A DNA stretch of 64,000 nt from Marmoricola sp. (GTDB taxonomy: Bacteria > Actinomycetota > Actinomycetes > Propionibacteriales > Nocardioidaceae). Below the pieces are notes generated by a model. That model did not search any database. It was not told where the DNA came from and saw only the letters and a program-made list of their open reading frames with translations. Position 1 is the first letter of the stretch. Each line of letters starts with the position of its first letter. Positions 29,044 through 40,546 of this stretch are shown here, one piece after another. Made by a program: the position numbers and the translations under genes. Location: positions 27,031-91,030 of the forward strand of contig JAOPXK010000015.1 in the NCBI GenBank assembly GCA_025965195.1. Direction: 5' to 3'.

Positions 29044-29670
29044 CTACCCGGGTGTCACGGCTCCATGCAGTTTTCGCAGAACCCGGAGCGAGGGACCGTC
29101 GAGCAGGAGGAGCAACAGCGGGACGTAGCTGGTTGCCGGAAACACCAACATAACCACCAGCGCCACGCCGAGCCATGCGAGGTTCACGATCGGAGGGGCC
29201 ACACTCGGCGGAGTCGCACCGGCTCGGATCTCCGGCTTCGCGATGACTGCGCGATCCACGAGGGCGAGCGCCAGCATGCTGAGGCCGACGGTGCCGACGT
29301 AGAGGATCTGGGTCGTCGGCTGGCTACCGGCCTTCGCGACCAGCGAGGTCGGGAACGGCAGGAAGACGATGGTCAGCGTCCAGAGCACCAGCCCCTGCGC
29401 GACCCGGTCGTCGAGGAGGTTCACGTCCCTGATCGCCCGATGCTGGGAGAACCACATCCGCGAGATCACCACGAAGCTGAGCAGGAACGACCACAGCTCC
29501 GGCTGGTGGTCCCTGAGCAGGTGCAGGACCGAGTCGTGCCCGGTGATGCCGGCGGTGAGCTCGACCAGTGGCAGCACGAGGAGCGTGATCGCGATCGCGA
29601 CGATTGCGTCGACGAACGTCAGGAACCGTTCGAAGTCGCGATGGCGCTCGGCGCGGGTCTGGCTCACCAC
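29044..29670 (-). CDS. TMEM175 (DUF1211) family membrane protein
   Basis: 208 aa from a GTG. The first helix has the TMEM175-type motif FVDAIVAIAITLLVLPLVEL, where the family usually has FSDAxxAIxxTLLVL. Six hydrophobic segments are visible, with RMWFSQHRAIRDV between helices 3 and 4. Bacterial TMEM175 proteins are potassium channels. It precedes the GltS-like and poxB genes on the same strand with a 34-base gap, so it could be in their transcript. Confidence 0.85.
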   Translation of the reverse strand: MVSQTRAERHRDFERFLTFVDAIVAIAITLLVLPLVELTAGITGHDSVLHLLRDHQPELWSFLLSFVVISRMWFSQHRAIRDVNLLDDRVAQGLVLWTLTIVFLPFPTSLVAKAGSQPTTQILYVGTVGLSMLALALVDRAVIAKPEIRAGATPPSVAPPIVNLAWLGVALVVMLVFPATSYVPLLLLLLDGPSLRVLRKLHGAVTPG

Positions 29671-29739
29671 CGCAGGCTAACGGTCCATCGGCCATCAGCG
29701 AGTCTCCCCAACCGGCCGCCGGCCTGCCACTGTTCAACC

Positions 29740-30675
29740 ATGCAACTCCCCCTCGACATGCGGGTGCCGACTCCCACCCTCACCCAGCGGCGACGGTTCT
29801 ACGACGGCGGCCGACCGGCCGTCGGCACCGATCCGGGCGAGCCACCGAACCCGGCAGCCGAGCCGCAGATCGTGCTGACCCGCGTCGAGCACGACGGGGA
29901 GGAGAGCTTCCGGCTCGGCCGACGGATCGCCTACGACGACATCGAGTTCGGTGAGCTGCTGGTCCCACGTGACCTGGAGACGTGGCACACCGACCTGACG
30001 TCGGTGCCGGCCCTGTTCACCTGGCTGGTCCCGAAGACGGGAGCGCATCTGCCGGCAGCGCTGGTGCACGACGGACTGATCTGGAACCCGGCGAAGGAGA
30101 CGCAGTCCTACACCTCGACCGACGGCCACACCATCGTCCGATTCGACGCCGACCGAGTCCTCCGTGACGCGATGAGGGACACCGGCACCGGCGCGGTACG
30201 ACGCTGGCTGGTCTGGTCGGCCGTCACCGCCGCGACGATGATCAGCGGCCAGGGCACCGGGTGGACCTCGCTGCAGCGTCTGCGTTACCGGCTGCCGGCG
30301 CTCCTGACGATCCTGACCGTCGTCTATCTCGGCTACTGCGCAACCTCGGACCTGCTCGACCGGCACGCCTGGGGCGCGGTCGGCCTGCCCTGGATGGGTG
30401 ACCGGTCAGCGCTGCTCGAGATCGCCGGCGGGCTCTCCGGCGCGGTGGTCATCCCGCTCGTGCTCGGTCTGCTGTGGGGGCGGTTCGTCAAGGCCGGCTG
30501 GATCGTCGGCATCACGCTCGCCGTACTCATTCATGTGACGATCGCGCTGGCCGCGGTGACGCTGCTCTACCAAGCCGTCGAGTGGCTCGTGAAGAAAGCT
30601 CCCCGGCTCGTGTTCGGCCTCGGCGCGCTGATCGGCGTCGTCGCGACCGTGCTGTTCGTCGGCCTCACGTGGTGA
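29740..30675 (+). CDS. DUF1353 domain protein with C-terminal membrane region
   Basis: 311 aa from the ATG giving MQLPLDMRVPTPTLTQ. Residues ~80-145 match DUF1353, with TDLTSVPALFTWLVPKTGAHLPAALVHDGL. In phage proteins this short domain stands alone. Here it is followed by a long helical region and four hydrophobic segments (about 180-202, 215-240, 245-270 and 285-310). Function unknown. Its stop overlaps the GTG of the following kinase-like gene, so the two are coupled. Confidence 0.78.
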   Translation: MQLPLDMRVPTPTLTQRRRFYDGGRPAVGTDPGEPPNPAAEPQIVLTRVEHDGEESFRLGRRIAYDDIEFGELLVPRDLETWHTDLTSVPALFTWLVPKTGAHLPAALVHDGLIWNPAKETQSYTSTDGHTIVRFDADRVLRDAMRDTGTGAVRRWLVWSAVTAATMISGQGTGWTSLQRLRYRLPALLTILTVVYLGYCATSDLLDRHAWGAVGLPWMGDRSALLEIAGGLSGAVVIPLVLGLLWGRFVKAGWIVGITLAVLIHVTIALAAVTLLYQAVEWLVKKAPRLVFGLGALIGVVATVLFVGLTW

Positions 30676-31625
30676 GCGGACCTCGACTGGCTGGCGTCAA
30701 GCTGCCGCCGGCCGGCAAGACCGCGCGCCGGGTGGAGTGGGACATGCTTCCGCCGCCGATGCGGGACAAGATCGAAGCGCGGCTGTGCTCGAAGGTGGTC
30801 TCGGCCGCGACTGCGACCGGGGGCTTCACGCCCGGGTTCGCTGCCGTTCTCACCTGCGCAGACGGCAGCCGGCACTTCGTCAAGGCGGCCAGCAATGTCG
30901 CCCAGAAGATCTTCGCCGACTCCTACCGCGAGGAGATCCGCAAGCTCGGCGCTCTGCCTGCCGCGGTGCCGGCAGCCCGGCTGCTCTGGAGCCTGGACGA
31001 GGACTGGGTCGCCCTTGAGCTCGAGTACGTCGACGGGCGACTGCCCTCCCGGCCGTGGAAACCGGCCGACCTCGAGGCCTGTCTGGACACGCTCGAAACC
31101 GTCGCGACCGTGCTCACTCCTCCGCCGGCAGGGCTCGAGCTCGACACCTTTGCCGAGGAGTTCGGCCCGTTCCTGACCGGCTGGGACTACGTCCGCTCCG
31201 CGCTGCCCGACCTCCCCCACCTCGCCGAGGCCGCGGCGCTCGCTGCCCGGTTCGGCGAGCTCGGCGGCAGCACCCTCGTGCACACCGACATCCGCGATGA
31301 CAACCTGCTGATCACGGACACCGGGCGGGTCTCGATCTGCGACTGGAACTGGCCGGTTGTGGGCGCCGGCTGGATCGACACCGTCTGCCTCTTGATCCAG
31401 GCCTACGGCGATGGCCACGACGCCGATGCGATCCTGGCTTCCCGACCGCTCACCCGGAAGGTCGACGGCGATCTGATCGACGTACTGCTGGCGCTGCTGG
31501 CCGGGTTCTTCTTCCGCCAGCGCGACGAACCGGGGCCGAACTCGTCGCCGTACCTGCGGATGCACCAGAACTGGTACGCCGAGGCCACCTGGGCATGGCT
31601 TGCCGAACGCCGAGGCTGGGCCTGA
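30672..31625 (+). CDS. Aminoglycoside phosphotransferase-like protein
   Basis: 317 aa from the GTG that overlaps the DUF1353 stop (GTGA). The loop LVHTDIRDDNLLIT carries HxDxxxxN, with T replacing the usual G, and SICDWNWPVVGAGWIDTVCLL supplies the metal-binding Asp. The N-lobe SRHFVKAASNV has the expected Lys. This is a divergent APH-fold kinase of unknown substrate. The window holds three such genes (also at 16843 and 22792), all different in sequence. Confidence 0.8.
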   Translation: MSGPRLAGVKLPPAGKTARRVEWDMLPPPMRDKIEARLCSKVVSAATATGGFTPGFAAVLTCADGSRHFVKAASNVAQKIFADSYREEIRKLGALPAAVPAARLLWSLDEDWVALELEYVDGRLPSRPWKPADLEACLDTLETVATVLTPPPAGLELDTFAEEFGPFLTGWDYVRSALPDLPHLAEAAALAARFGELGGSTLVHTDIRDDNLLITDTGRVSICDWNWPVVGAGWIDTVCLLIQAYGDGHDADAILASRPLTRKVDGDLIDVLLALLAGFFFRQRDEPGPNSSPYLRMHQNWYAEATWAWLAERRGWA

Positions 31626-31711
31626 GCCACGATTTGGGCGGTCAGGTGGACCGCTGATATCGTTGCTCCTTGCGTCTGGACGGTTAGCGCCGCCCGATGC
31701 CCATGACTCCG

Positions 31712-31747
31712 TATCACGGTCAACATCACAGTCAATATCACGATCAA
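31712..31747. repeat. Three tandem 12-base units upstream of rpsT
   Basis: TATCACGGTCAA, CATCACAGTCAA, TATCACGATCAA in a row, ending 46 bases before the rpsT GTG. The core ATCAC-N-GTCAA-like word repeats at near-helical spacing and is more AT-rich than its surroundings. It may be a regulator site or a slippage product. Confidence 0.8.
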
Positions 31748-31793
31748 CACTGCTCCACATTCAACGACATCTAAGACAGGCGAGGCTTGCCCC

Positions 31794-32051
31794 GTGGCGA
31801 ACATCAAGTCCCAGATCAAGCGCAACAAGCAGAACGAGCGCGCTCACGAGCGCAACAAGGCCGTCCGGTCTGCTCTGAAGACCGCTGTGCGCAAGTTCCG
31901 TGAGGCTGCCGAGGCCGGCGACGACAAGGCCAAGGTCCTCGCTGCCGACGCCGCCACCGCGCTCGACAAGGCCGCCTCGAAGGGCGTCATCCACAAGAAC
32001 CAGGCAGCGAACCGCAAGTCGGCCATCGCGAAGAAGGCTTCCGCCCTCTGA
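31794..32051 (+). CDS. rpsT: 30S ribosomal protein S20
   Basis: 85 aa from a GTG ([35 protein letters not shown]), full length and typical. S20 is a primary 16S rRNA-binding protein of the 30S subunit. It is followed after six bases by a strong bidirectional terminator and by convergent holA, an arrangement found in many actinobacteria (rpsT next to holA). Confidence 0.98.
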   Translation: MANIKSQIKRNKQNERAHERNKAVRSALKTAVRKFREAAEAGDDKAKVLAADAATALDKAASKGVIHKNQAANRKSAIAKKASAL

Positions 32052-32057
32052 CGTAGT

Positions 32058-32109
32058 CCGGCAAGCAAGGCGTCGATCCCCCTGGGACGACGCCTTTTTG
32101 CTTGTCCGG
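32058..32109. terminator. Rho-independent terminator between rpsT and holA
   Basis: Inner stem AAGGCGTCG / CGACGCCTT with a 12-base loop, followed by TTT; outer bases CCGGCAAGC / GCTTGTCCGG extend the pairing. It lies just after rpsT and just before the holA stop, so it can serve both directions. Confidence 0.88.
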
Positions 32110-32119
32110 CCCAGGGCCC

Positions 32120-33103
32120 TTATCGCAGCGATCGAGCCCGGACGATGTCCAGCACCATCTTCTCGAGCGCGTAGGACGGATCGCTCGCCTGCCCCTTGAT
32201 CTCCGCATCGGCCCGCGCCACCACCTGGATGGCCCGCCCGATGCCCTCTTCCTCCCAGCCCCGGGCCTGCCCGCGCAGGATGTCGAGCTTCCACGGCGGC
32301 ACCCCGACCTCACGCATCAGGTCGTTGTTGCGCATCCCCCCTGGCGCGGACTTGTACTTCGCCAGGCTGCGCAGGCCCCCGGCCACCGCGCTGGTCACCA
32401 GCACCGGAGCGGTGCCCCGGTCGAGGGCCCAGCGGAGCTCCTCGAGTGCCTTGGCAGCCTGGCCGTTGATCGTGTGGTCCGCGACGGCGAACGACTTGGC
32501 CTCGGCCCGTCCGCCGAAGTACTGCTTGACCATCTCGGTGGTGATCGGCTTGCCCTCGAAGTCGCCGGCGAGCTGGCTCGCAGCAGCAGCGAGCGAGCGC
32601 AGGTCCTGGCCCACCGACTGCACGAGGAACGCAGCGGCGTCCGGATCGACCTTGACGCGGAGGCCACGGAGCTCGGAGATCACGAAGTTCGTGAACTCGT
32701 GTGACTTGAGCGGGACCGACTTGACCTCGGTGACGGCCCCGGCCTTGCGGAGCCTGGTGAGGACGCCGCTGCCCTTCTGGCCACCGCCGTGCACCAGCAC
32801 CAGGGCGATGTCGTCGGCCGGAGCAGCGGCATAGTCGAGGAGGCCGTCGACGGACTCATCGGGCAGATCCTCGAACTTGCGTACGACGACACAGCGAGTC
32901 GTCGAGAAGAGCGACGGCGCAGCGAGTTCGCCCAGGGTCGCCATCGTCAGCTCGCCCGCCCCGGTCTCGCTGAACTCGGCGTCCGGATCGGCTGTCCTGA
33001 CGGCGGCCCGGACGGCGCCCACCGCGCGCTCACCGAGGAACTCCTCGGGTCCGGTGATCAGCGTGATCCGGCCGAGGACGTCTGTGGGAGAGGGGGTCGC
33101 CAT
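32120..33103 (-). CDS. holA: DNA polymerase III subunit delta
   Basis: 327 aa from the ATG giving MATPSPTDVLGRITLITGPEEFLGERAV; the seven extra ORF-track residues lack support. The family motifs include LITGPEEFLGERAV (replacing a P-loop), VLVHGGGQKGSGVLTRLRK and, near the C-terminus, VGVPPWKLDILRGQARGW. The delta subunit opens and loads the beta sliding clamp. Its place next to rpsT and near comEC/comEA (same strand, upstream) is the standard actinobacterial order comEA-comEC-holA. Confidence 0.93.
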   Translation of the reverse strand: MATPSPTDVLGRITLITGPEEFLGERAVGAVRAAVRTADPDAEFSETGAGELTMATLGELAAPSLFSTTRCVVVRKFEDLPDESVDGLLDYAAAPADDIALVLVHGGGQKGSGVLTRLRKAGAVTEVKSVPLKSHEFTNFVISELRGLRVKVDPDAAAFLVQSVGQDLRSLAAAASQLAGDFEGKPITTEMVKQYFGGRAEAKSFAVADHTINGQAAKALEELRWALDRGTAPVLVTSAVAGGLRSLAKYKSAPGGMRNNDLMREVGVPPWKLDILRGQARGWEEEGIGRAIQVVARADAEIKGQASDPSYALEKMVLDIVRARSLR

Positions 33104-33139
33104 GGTGAGGCAACCCTGCCACACCGGACGGACAGCCGA

Positions 33140-33670
33140 TCAGGTGCTGGTCTCCGTGATCTGTGCACCGTTCCGGTCGGCCAACGCGAGCAGCGAAGCA
33201 AGGGAGGCGTTGATTCCGGCGACCGACGCGAAGTTGCCGGTGCCCAGCGTGCTGGCCAGGTTCCCGAACGCGTTCTGGAGCTCGGAGAGTGGCGTGATCA
33301 CCGCCTTGCAGAGACCCGGACTCGCCTTCACGTCCTGGATCGCCTGCTTGATCTCGTGTTGCACGAAGGCAGCTGTCGCGACTGCCTTCGCGATCGCGAC
33401 GACCCGGTGATGGGCCCCCTTCTGGAGCGCGCCTGCCTTGAAGGGCTTCCAGATCCAGTGATGGAAGGACCCCGCAGCGAGACCGACGTGACCGACGAAC
33501 TTCGTCTTCGCGAATGCCGTCGTGTTGCTGGTGGGACAGTCGGCGGCTGAGGCTATCGACGGACCACCGGCAGGGATCGGGTCGCTGCCGCATCCGGTGA
33601 GGACGGCAGCGAAAAGGAGCACGGAAGCGATGATTGCCAGGGGTCGACGCATGCCACCAGTCAATCGCAC
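33140..33670 (-). CDS. Lipoprotein of unknown function
   Basis: 176 aa (or 170 from the second ATG, MRRPLAIIASV). A lipoprotein signal ends in the lipobox LTGCGSD, so the mature protein is anchored outside the membrane. The rest is mostly helical with repeated Ala-rich stretches (AIAKAVATAAFVQHEIKQAIQDV) and two further cysteines (DCPTS, GLCKAV) that may pair. I do not recognise a family. It lies between holA and comEC on their strand, six bases after the comEC stop. Confidence 0.75.
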   Translation of the reverse strand: MRLTGGMRRPLAIIASVLLFAAVLTGCGSDPIPAGGPSIASAADCPTSNTTAFAKTKFVGHVGLAAGSFHHWIWKPFKAGALQKGAHHRVVAIAKAVATAAFVQHEIKQAIQDVKASPGLCKAVITPLSELQNAFGNLASTLGTGNFASVAGINASLASLLALADRNGAQITETST

Positions 33671-33676
33671 GGGTTG

Positions 33677-36028
33677 TCACGCTCCGGGTCTGGGCGGCGG
33701 TCGCGGCATTCGGGTGCGCACCCGAAGGCCGTGGTCGACGATCACCGCGAGGTCGCCGTCGGTGTCCGTCCGCTTCACGATCATCTGGTCGCGCTCGAGC
33801 ATCCGGAGCGTCTCCGGCGCCGGGTGACCGTAGTCGTTGCCGACGCCGTCGGAGATCAGCGCCAGCTTCGCGCCGAGGCCGCCGATCAGCTCAGGGTCCT
33901 GGTAGCGACTTCCGTGGTGGGCAACCTTGAGCACGTCCGCCTTCAGCCCCGGTACCAGCCGGGCCAGCCTCTTCTGGGTCGGTGGCTCCTCGTCGCCCAT
34001 CATCAGGATCCGGATGCCCCTGATCTCGACGTACAACACGATGCTGGCGTCATTCGGCCTCGAGTCGGACTCCGGCGGCGGGTCCTCCGACGGAGCCAGC
34101 ACCTGCCAGTGCAACGGACCGATGGTGCGGGTCTCGCCGTACCTCACCTCCTGCACGGGTACGCCGGCCCGCTCGGCCAGCCCCCGCACGAAGCGTGACC
34201 GCTCCTCCGGATCTGCCACCGTCGTCACCTCGATCCCGCCCACCCTCCGCCCCTCGAGCACTCCGGACAGCCCGTCGACGTGATCGGCATGGAAGTGCGT
34301 GAGCACGACCAGCGGGACGGTCGTGATCCGGAGTCGTCGCAGGCAGCTGTTCATCAGCGCGGGATCGGGGCCCGTGTCGACGACGACGCCGGTGCCCCTT
34401 CCTGCGTTGAGGACCAACCCGTCTCCCTGCCCGACGTCGCACGCGACCAGGATCCAGCCGGGCGGCGGCCAGCCCGGGGTCGGCAACGGCACCAGCATCA
34501 CCGTCAGCAGGACGGCGGCGATCCCGACCGACAGGCCTCGTCTGGCGAGCAAGGAGCCGAGCACCAGCGCGAGCACGAGGCAGAGCAGCGTCAGTCCGAT
34601 GATCCCGCGAGCCGACGTGGACCAGCCGAGCACCGCGACGGGCAGCGACGCGGTGCGCTGCGCGACCAGGATGATCCACCACGCACACCACGCACCCGGT
34701 GCCGCGATGAGCTGGCCGACCGGGCGCGCGACGACGGCGACCAGCCCGCCGACGAGCCCGAGAACCGTCGCCGGACCGACTGCGACCGCTGCCAGCAGGT
34801 TGGCCAGCACGGCGACGATGCTGACCTGGCCGGAGATCGCGGCAACGAGCGGCGTGCAGGCCAGCTGGGCGGCCAGCGGCACCGCGATCGCCTCCGCCAC
34901 CCATTGCGGGAGCCAGCGCATCAAGGCGTCGCGCCACAACGGACCGAGCAGCAGGATGCCGGCAGTCGCACAGGCCGAGAGCGCGAACCCGACCGAGGTC
35001 GCCAGCCACGGGTCGAAGAGCATCAGCCCGAACACCGCCACGCCGAGCGCCCGGGTCCCTCGCTCGCGACCACCGCTGCCCATTCCGATCAGGGCCACCG
35101 CGCCCATCGCCGCCGCCCGGACCACACTCGGCTCGGCCCGGGCGAGCAACACGAACCCGACGACCCCGAGCGCGCCGACCACGATCAGCCCACGAGCCCG
35201 GATGCCGATCCAGCGAGCGACGATCAGCACGAAGCCGACCACCAGGGTGAGGTTCGTGCCGCTCACCGCGATCAGGTGCGTCAGGCCGGAGGTACGGAAG
35301 TCCGCGACGACGTCGTCGGGCAGGGCGCCGCCGTCCCCGTCGACGAGGGCGGGAACCAGGGCCCTCGGTCCGGCCGGCTGGGACGCGACCGCAGTACGGA
35401 TGCCGGCACGCACCCGATCAGCCACCCGGAAGACCGGCGCCGGCCGGTCGATGACCGATGGTGGACCTCGGGTCGCCAGCATCGCCGCAAGATCGTCACT
35501 CTCGGCAACGTCCAGACGGCCCACCGCCCGAATCCGGGAATCCAGTCGCACCGAACGCCAGTCCTCGGGTGCGATCACCAGCACAGGTGCCCGCACCCGA
35601 TAGTGCGAGCCGCGTCCGGTCACCGATGACAGCTGCGCACGAAACATCACGTACGTCGAGAACTTGCCCTTCTTCAGCACGGGATCCGAACGCACCTCGA
35701 GCAGCACGTGCACCGACGCACCGGCGCGAGCAAGACCCGCGACTGGCGACTGGGCGACGGCCGCCACGTTGAGAAGCACTGAGCCCGCGGCTGCCGCGCC
35801 GGCCAGCAGCCAGGCGAGCTGGACGGGAGCGAGCCTGCCGAGCCGGTGCCGTCGGACCACAAGCCCCACACCGAGGAGCACGAGGACGCCGACGAGCCAC
35901 CCGGGCAGAACGAACGTCGCGAGCGCCGAGCCCCACGACACGACTCCCAGCATCGCCGCGCGAAGGTCTGGTGGCGACGGCTGCTCCCCCGACGCGGCAC
36001 TCACCCCAGCACTCACCCCAGCACTCAC
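33677..36028 (-). CDS. comEC: ComEC/Rec2 family DNA-uptake channel protein
   Basis: 783 aa. Order: N-terminal membrane segments and a soluble OB/DUF4131-like region (residues ~20-200), the Competence membrane domain (~215-490, with DFRTSGLTHLIAVSGTNLTLVVGF), and a C-terminal MBL-fold domain (~530-780, with LTHFHADHVDGL, KVAHHGSRYQDPEL). ComEC forms the inner-membrane channel for single-stranded DNA in transformation. The start is one of several GTGs within a tandem repeat (SAGVSAGVSA). It overlaps nothing but begins eight bases after comEA. Confidence 0.92.
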   Translation of the reverse strand: MSAGVSAGVSAASGEQPSPPDLRAAMLGVVSWGSALATFVLPGWLVGVLVLLGVGLVVRRHRLGRLAPVQLAWLLAGAAAAGSVLLNVAAVAQSPVAGLARAGASVHVLLEVRSDPVLKKGKFSTYVMFRAQLSSVTGRGSHYRVRAPVLVIAPEDWRSVRLDSRIRAVGRLDVAESDDLAAMLATRGPPSVIDRPAPVFRVADRVRAGIRTAVASQPAGPRALVPALVDGDGGALPDDVVADFRTSGLTHLIAVSGTNLTLVVGFVLIVARWIGIRARGLIVVGALGVVGFVLLARAEPSVVRAAAMGAVALIGMGSGGRERGTRALGVAVFGLMLFDPWLATSVGFALSACATAGILLLGPLWRDALMRWLPQWVAEAIAVPLAAQLACTPLVAAISGQVSIVAVLANLLAAVAVGPATVLGLVGGLVAVVARPVGQLIAAPGAWCAWWIILVAQRTASLPVAVLGWSTSARGIIGLTLLCLVLALVLGSLLARRGLSVGIAAVLLTVMLVPLPTPGWPPPGWILVACDVGQGDGLVLNAGRGTGVVVDTGPDPALMNSCLRRLRITTVPLVVLTHFHADHVDGLSGVLEGRRVGGIEVTTVADPEERSRFVRGLAERAGVPVQEVRYGETRTIGPLHWQVLAPSEDPPPESDSRPNDASIVLYVEIRGIRILMMGDEEPPTQKRLARLVPGLKADVLKVAHHGSRYQDPELIGGLGAKLALISDGVGNDYGHPAPETLRMLERDQMIVKRTDTDGDLAVIVDHGLRVRTRMPRPPPRPGA

Positions 36029-36032
36029 CCAA
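35997..36032. repeat. Three 12-base tandem units at the comEC start
   Basis: GCACTCACCCCA, same, GCACTCACCCAA. On the coding strand each unit contains GGGTGAGTGC, so each offers a GTG start preceded by GGGG or GGG. Copies are in frame (12 bases), giving SAGV repeats at the N-terminus. Confidence 0.85.
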
Positions 36033-36035
36033 CAC

Positions 36036-36908
36036 TCACAAGGTCAGGAAGGGTGCCAGGTCAGCCAGCGTCTTCTCGCCGATGCCGTCCACCTCGAGCA
36101 GCTCATCGACCGAGGAGAACGCGCCGTTCCTGCTCCGCCAGTCCAGGATCTTCTGCGCGGTCACCGGTCCCACGCCCGGGAGGGTGTCCAGCTGCTCGGC
36201 GGTGGCCGAGTTGAGGTTCACCAGCTGGCCGGACGGTGCGGGCGCTCCCGGCGCAACCGCGGCCGACGCCGCGACTCCTGCTGCCGGCACCCCGACCAGG
36301 ATCTGCTCACCGTCCACGAGCACCCGGGCAAGGTTGAGCGCGGTCAGGCTCACCCCCGGCTTGGCGCCGCCGGCCTGCTTGAGGGCATCCACCACCCGCG
36401 AGCCCGCGGGAAGGGTCGCGACGCCGGGTCGACGGACCTTCCCGGCGATGTCGACGACAACAGGGACATCCGCGGTGGTCGCGGAGGCAACCGGCTTGGC
36501 CGGGACGAGTGGTGAGCTCGCCGCTGCCGGAGCGGCGACGGGAACGGGCTGGGCGCTGCCACCAGAGCGGAGCGCAACGACTGCGGCGACCGAGAGTCCC
36601 AGCGCGACGACGAGAGCGATCAGGGCCACGTGCGCCGGACCGAGCCCCACCCGCCCTTGGATGCTCGGCGGCAACCGGTCGGCTGCCCACGCAGCCATCC
36701 GCGTCAGGGCAGCAGGCGACCGGCTCCGGGCATGTCGGCCAGGGTCGGGGATCGGGGCAGCGCTCGGCCGGTGCAGCTGGACAACCGGTGGCAGCTCGGC
36801 CGTGACGGGCTCGTCTGGAGCGAGCCCCGCCTGGGCGAGCTCGCGACTCAACAGCTCCAGCCGTCGACGGGCGGCCTCGGCGATCTCCTCCTGTGCTTGC
36901 CTGCGCAT
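36036..36908 (-). CDS. comEA: ComEA family competence DNA-binding protein
   Basis: 290 aa. A cytosolic Arg/Glu-rich head (residues 1-85), one transmembrane helix (~90-110), an Ala/Pro linker, an SLBB domain (~135-190, VVVDIAGKVRRPGVATLPAGSRVVDALKQAGG) and a C-terminal helix-hairpin-helix domain (~225-290, VNLNSATAEQLDTLPGVGPVTAQKILDWR). This is the membrane-anchored DNA receptor of the competence system. It precedes comEC by eight bases. Whether the organism is transformable cannot be told; no other competence genes are in the window. Confidence 0.92.
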   Translation of the reverse strand: MRRQAQEEIAEAARRRLELLSRELAQAGLAPDEPVTAELPPVVQLHRPSAAPIPDPGRHARSRSPAALTRMAAWAADRLPPSIQGRVGLGPAHVALIALVVALGLSVAAVVALRSGGSAQPVPVAAPAAASSPLVPAKPVASATTADVPVVVDIAGKVRRPGVATLPAGSRVVDALKQAGGAKPGVSLTALNLARVLVDGEQILVGVPAAGVAASAAVAPGAPAPSGQLVNLNSATAEQLDTLPGVGPVTAQKILDWRSRNGAFSSVDELLEVDGIGEKTLADLAPFLTL

Positions 36909-36994
36909 GTCCAGACGCTAGGTAGGCCCAGTCAGACAGGGAAGATCACGTTGGCCACCTGTGGACAACCCCGCACCCGGGCAGGCTGTGGACG

Positions 36995-37855
36995 TCAGCG
37001 AGGTGCGACGGACACGCCCACCATGCCTGGGCCGACGTGGGCACCGAGAGCGGCCCCGATCTCCCCCACGAGTACGACCCGGCCGGACAGCCCCGCGGCG
37101 ACCCGTTCGGTGAGCTTCGCGGCCAGGTGCGCGGCACGCTCCGGGCTTGCCAGGTGGGCGACCGCGATGTCCACCTGCACGTCACGAGCAGCCTCGACAG
37201 CCAGCTCCTCGAGCCGGGAGAGCGCCTTGGCCGACGTACGAACTCGTTCGAAGGGCCCGACCTTGCCGCCGTCCACCTTCAGGATCGGTTTGACCGCCAG
37301 CGCAGATCCGAGGAGCGCGGCGGCCGCACCGATCCGGCCGCCCCGGCGGAGGTACTCGAGGGTGTCGACGTAGAAGAGCGAGGTCGTCGCGGCGGCGCGT
37401 GCCCGGGCGGCCTCAGCGACCTGCTCGGCGGACGCGCCGGACGCCACCTGCTCCGCTGCGGAGAGTACGGCGAACCCGAGGCCCATCCCGACCTGTCGCG
37501 AGTCGACCACCGTGACCGGCACCGACGCCTGCCTGGCAGCGAGCTGGGCCGACTCGAAGGTGCCGCTGAGCTCCGCCGACAGGTGCACGGACACGATCTC
37601 GGTCGCGCCGGCGGCGGCCTCGCGCTCGTAGGCGGCCAGGAACTCGTCGGGATTCGGCCGCGACGTACTGACGGGTGTCCAGGCCTTCAGCGCCGTCGCA
37701 ACGAGCTCCGGCGTCGCCCCGCCGTCAGTGCCTTCGTCGTAGGACGTCGCGCCGATCACGACCTGCAGCGCGACCACGACGATGCCGTGTTCGGCGGCAA
37801 CGTCAGGAAGAAGCGCGGCCGCCGAGTCGGTGACGAGAGCGACCTTGCGTGACAT
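36995..37855 (-). CDS. DegV family fatty-acid-binding protein
   Basis: 286 aa. The N-terminus MSRKVALVTDSAAALLPDVAAEHGIVVVALQV and the central LSAELSGTFESAQLAA and YVDTLEYLRRGGRIGAAAALLGSALAVKPIL are diagnostic of DegV. DegV/FakB proteins bind a fatty acid in a deep pocket; FakB presents it to the kinase FakA for phosphorylation. The fakA-like gene is not seen here. The gene precedes comEA-comEC on the same strand with an 86-base gap. Confidence 0.93.
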   Translation of the reverse strand: MSRKVALVTDSAAALLPDVAAEHGIVVVALQVVIGATSYDEGTDGGATPELVATALKAWTPVSTSRPNPDEFLAAYEREAAAGATEIVSVHLSAELSGTFESAQLAARQASVPVTVVDSRQVGMGLGFAVLSAAEQVASGASAEQVAEAARARAAATTSLFYVDTLEYLRRGGRIGAAAALLGSALAVKPILKVDGGKVGPFERVRTSAKALSRLEELAVEAARDVQVDIAVAHLASPERAAHLAAKLTERVAAGLSGRVVLVGEIGAALGAHVGPGMVGVSVAPR

Positions 37856-37903
37856 GGACGGAAGGTTACCGTCGAGCCCGTCGCCAGCTGGTCTCGGCAG
37901 CGA

Positions 37904-40393
<2,490 letters not shown>

Positions 40394-40546
40394 GTTAGTC
40401 CTTCGTACGTCTGCGGGTGCCTCAAGCGTTTCCGCTCGGTCCGTGAGCAGGACCTGCCTCATCGGTCTGCATCCTACCGCCGAACGCCTGGCTGTTGCCG
40501 GGGCCACGGCTCCGTCCTACTGTGGAAATCCAAGGTGGGGGTGCCC

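Noticed and set aside
35496-36035. 179-aa ORF (MLGECWGECWGEC) at the comEC start
   Set aside because: A frame-shifted reading of the tandem repeat and comEC N-terminal region.
33677-36908. Complete natural-competence system
   Set aside because: Only comEA and comEC are present, and these are widespread in actinobacteria that are not known to be transformable.
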